A stretch of 64,000 bases of DNA from Thermothelomyces thermophilus ATCC 42464 (lineage: Eukaryota; Ascomycota; Sordariomycetes; Sordariales; Chaetomiaceae). This document shows, one piece after another, positions 62,442 to 64,000 of the stretch. Position numbers and translations under genes: made by a program. The number at the start of each line of letters is the position of its first letter. The first letter of the stretch is position 1. The DNA lies in assembly GCF_000226095.1 (NCBI RefSeq), contig NC_016473.1, positions 2,852,001 through 2,916,000 of the forward strand, in the 5' to 3' direction. The notes beneath the pieces were generated by a model. The model was not told the origin of the DNA. It saw only the letters and a program-made list of their open reading frames with translations, and searched no databases.

Positions 62442-62453
62442 TAATAATAATAT

Positions 62454-63856
62454 ATATTATCTACTTATCCTAGATAACTTTATAGAATATTATAACCTTA
62501 AGCTTTATAAATACTATCTTTTATTTAATATTATTATTATTTTCCTCCTTCCTTATTTAATATACTTTATTTAGTTAATAGATATAAAAGTCTTTTATTA
62601 TCCTAAGGAAGTATATTAATAATATCTCTAATAGGTAATTTAAAATAATAATCTTATATTTATCTAGGTAGACTTTATTAAAGGATTCTAGGAAATCTAG
62701 GATATTAGTTTCAAATGCTAAAATATTATAGTAGGATTCGAAAAGACTAGTCTTTTTCTACTAAACTAATATATTATAATAGACTAGATTAAGGAGAAAG
62801 TATTATCTAATATAAGTATTAGATATCCCATAATAATTCCTAATAATAAGTAATGGATATATATAAAAAAGGTATTAATTATATTTAAAAATAATATCTT
62901 AAGCTTTTGAGTTTACTAATATAAGAATACTTTTAAGATATTATATTAATAGTTAATAAAGGTTAGCTAATATATAAATATCTAAATAACTTTACTAAAG
63001 ATAAAAGAGCCTATCTAGCTATACTATTTACTAAGAAAATATAAGGCTAACTTATTAAGCTAATAAGAAAGGTTATAATAAGTATAACTATCTAGTAGAT
63101 TCGATAGTTTTAGGAGATCTAAGCTTAGAAGAGTGCTAAAGCAATTCGAGATACTAGCTAAAAAGCTACCTATATTATTATTAAATAGATTAAATAAGAG
63201 TATAAAGAGGAATATAAAGTCTAGAAAAGGTACCTAGAAAATAAGATTCCTAATACTAATAAGTATTACCTTTATATAGTAACCTTTATTAAATTCTTAG
63301 AAAAGACTACTAAGAACGACTATCTTCTTCTTAATAATAAGGATTCTCTCTAAGTTCTACTAAAGGAGCATTAGCTATTAGCATTTTTCGACTTTAGAGA
63401 TAGAAAAGAAATCCTAATCCCTTAGTTAGCTAAGAAGCCGTTATTAGAAGTCAAACTCTTATCCCCTAAACATCCTAGGATATAGATTAGCGGTATAACT
63501 ATAATATTAATTAACAATAGTAATAATAATAGATTTGACTTTATAGATAGTAAAAATAGGTAGGAAGAGGATATTAAGTCACTATCTCTATCTAGGGGTA
63601 AGAAGGAGTCTCTATATATAGCTATTATTAAAGATATTAGGAGGTTTAAAAAGTAACATACCTATAAGTCTATAGTAGTAATACTAGGGATAGAAGATAA
63701 TAACTATTACTAGGAGGCTAAAAGAGAAGGTACTACTATAATTAGGAGTATTAAGAGTAATAGGGATAGGGGGTATAATATAGAGGGAGAAAAAGACAAA
63801 GGCAAGTTATATAACCTATTATTTAACTAGTTATAACTAGGTAGAATTAAATTTTA
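62454..63856. repeat. AT-rich, strongly mutated unclassified repeat
   Basis: TA- and TTA-rich DNA with frequent TAG/TAA. One plus-strand frame is fairly open from about 63060 to 63830 and reads basic and Ser-rich pieces (SRFDSFRRSKLRR, AKKPLLEVKLLSPKHPRIQ, DFIDSKN); it might be the end of an old transposase or gag-like gene, but I do not recognise a domain. It looks more decayed than the LINE, which inserted into it. Confidence 0.4.
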
Positions 63857-64000
63857 CCATATTTTTAAGCTTTTTAGAGCCTAGTTTAAAATTAAACTAT
63901 TTATAACTATTTAAGGCTGTTATTACAAGGGTAATTGAACTTAAATTGAAAAAAAACCATATTTTTAAGCTTTTTAGAGCCTAGTTTAAAATTAAACTAT
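63857..64000. repeat. Direct repeat with 100-bp spacing
   Basis: 44 identical bases, starting ccatatttttaagcttttta, at 63857-63900 and again at 63957-64000, running off the window edge. The 56 bp between them end in an A8 run (63949-63956). It could be the start of a tandem array, or an element end next to a related one. Confidence 0.7.

Larger units (their letters stand above)
57575..62453 (+). mobile_element. LINE copy 2: Tad1-like non-LTR retrotransposon, 5' truncated by E10
   Basis: ORF1 and ORF2 in the usual LINE order, ending in a short taa repeat tail (62439-62453) where GC-rich DNA changes to AT-rich. The far 5' end is missing because E10 interrupts it. The family is more GC-rich than the gypsy copies; RIP shows as ggcctatagg-type TA-rich repeats and TAG stops. 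Confidence 0.87.

Noticed and set aside
1-64000. CRISPR array, tRNA or rRNA genes
   Set aside because: No regularly spaced short repeats with unique spacers, and no cloverleaf or rRNA sequence was recognised; LTR repeats explain the repetition.

Overview
The window is a block of decayed, nested retrotransposons from what is most likely a filamentous ascomycete (Pezizomycotina). Three things point there: chromodomain-type Ty3/gypsy elements, a Tad1-like LINE, and pervasive CpA-to-TpA change on both strands, the mark of repeat-induced point mutation (RIP). In-frame stops are almost all TAG or TAA, as expected from CAG, CAA or TGG codons, and TGA is rare. I found no host gene, rRNA, tRNA or CRISPR array and no intact transposon gene. 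Species cannot be named from this.

Layout, left half. Four gypsy copies are nested in alternating orientation, and only the right part of each host element lies in the window: E1 (-, 1-6711) in E2 (+, 6712-10990), in E3 (-, 10991-16468), in E4 (+, 16469-17863), in a LINE (-, from 17864). After the LINE come a short unmutated GC-rich island (18761-19005) and an AT-rich unclassified stretch (19006-19686).

Middle and right. E5 (+, 19687-25970) is cut in its chromodomain by E6 (+, 25971-33533). E6 has two different LTR types and unrelated flanks, so it looks like a recombinant or an assembly join. Then come E7 (-, 33534-46195, carrying a complete element E8 at 37279-44833 with a cttct target duplication), E9 (+, 46196-50851) and E10 (-, 50852-57574), nested in a second LINE (+, 57575 to about 62453). 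The window ends in another AT-rich, unrecognised stretch with a 100-bp-spaced direct repeat.

The gypsy elements share one plan: LTR, one long gag-protease-RT-RNase H-integrase-chromodomain frame, then an extra ORF on the OPPOSITE strand (here 'aORF'), a small hairpin, a polypurine tract and the 3' LTR. The aORF meets pol tail to tail and predicts a protein of about 225 residues with a cysteine-rich, Zn2Cys6-like N-terminus followed by a charged helical region. Three aORF lineages (I, II, III) occur, and each goes with its own LTR U3 sequence, while gag-pol and R-U5 are common to all. This antisense accessory gene plus matching U3, exchanged as a block among otherwise similar retrotransposons, is the most unusual thing in the window. 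Lineage labels and element names E1-E10 are mine.
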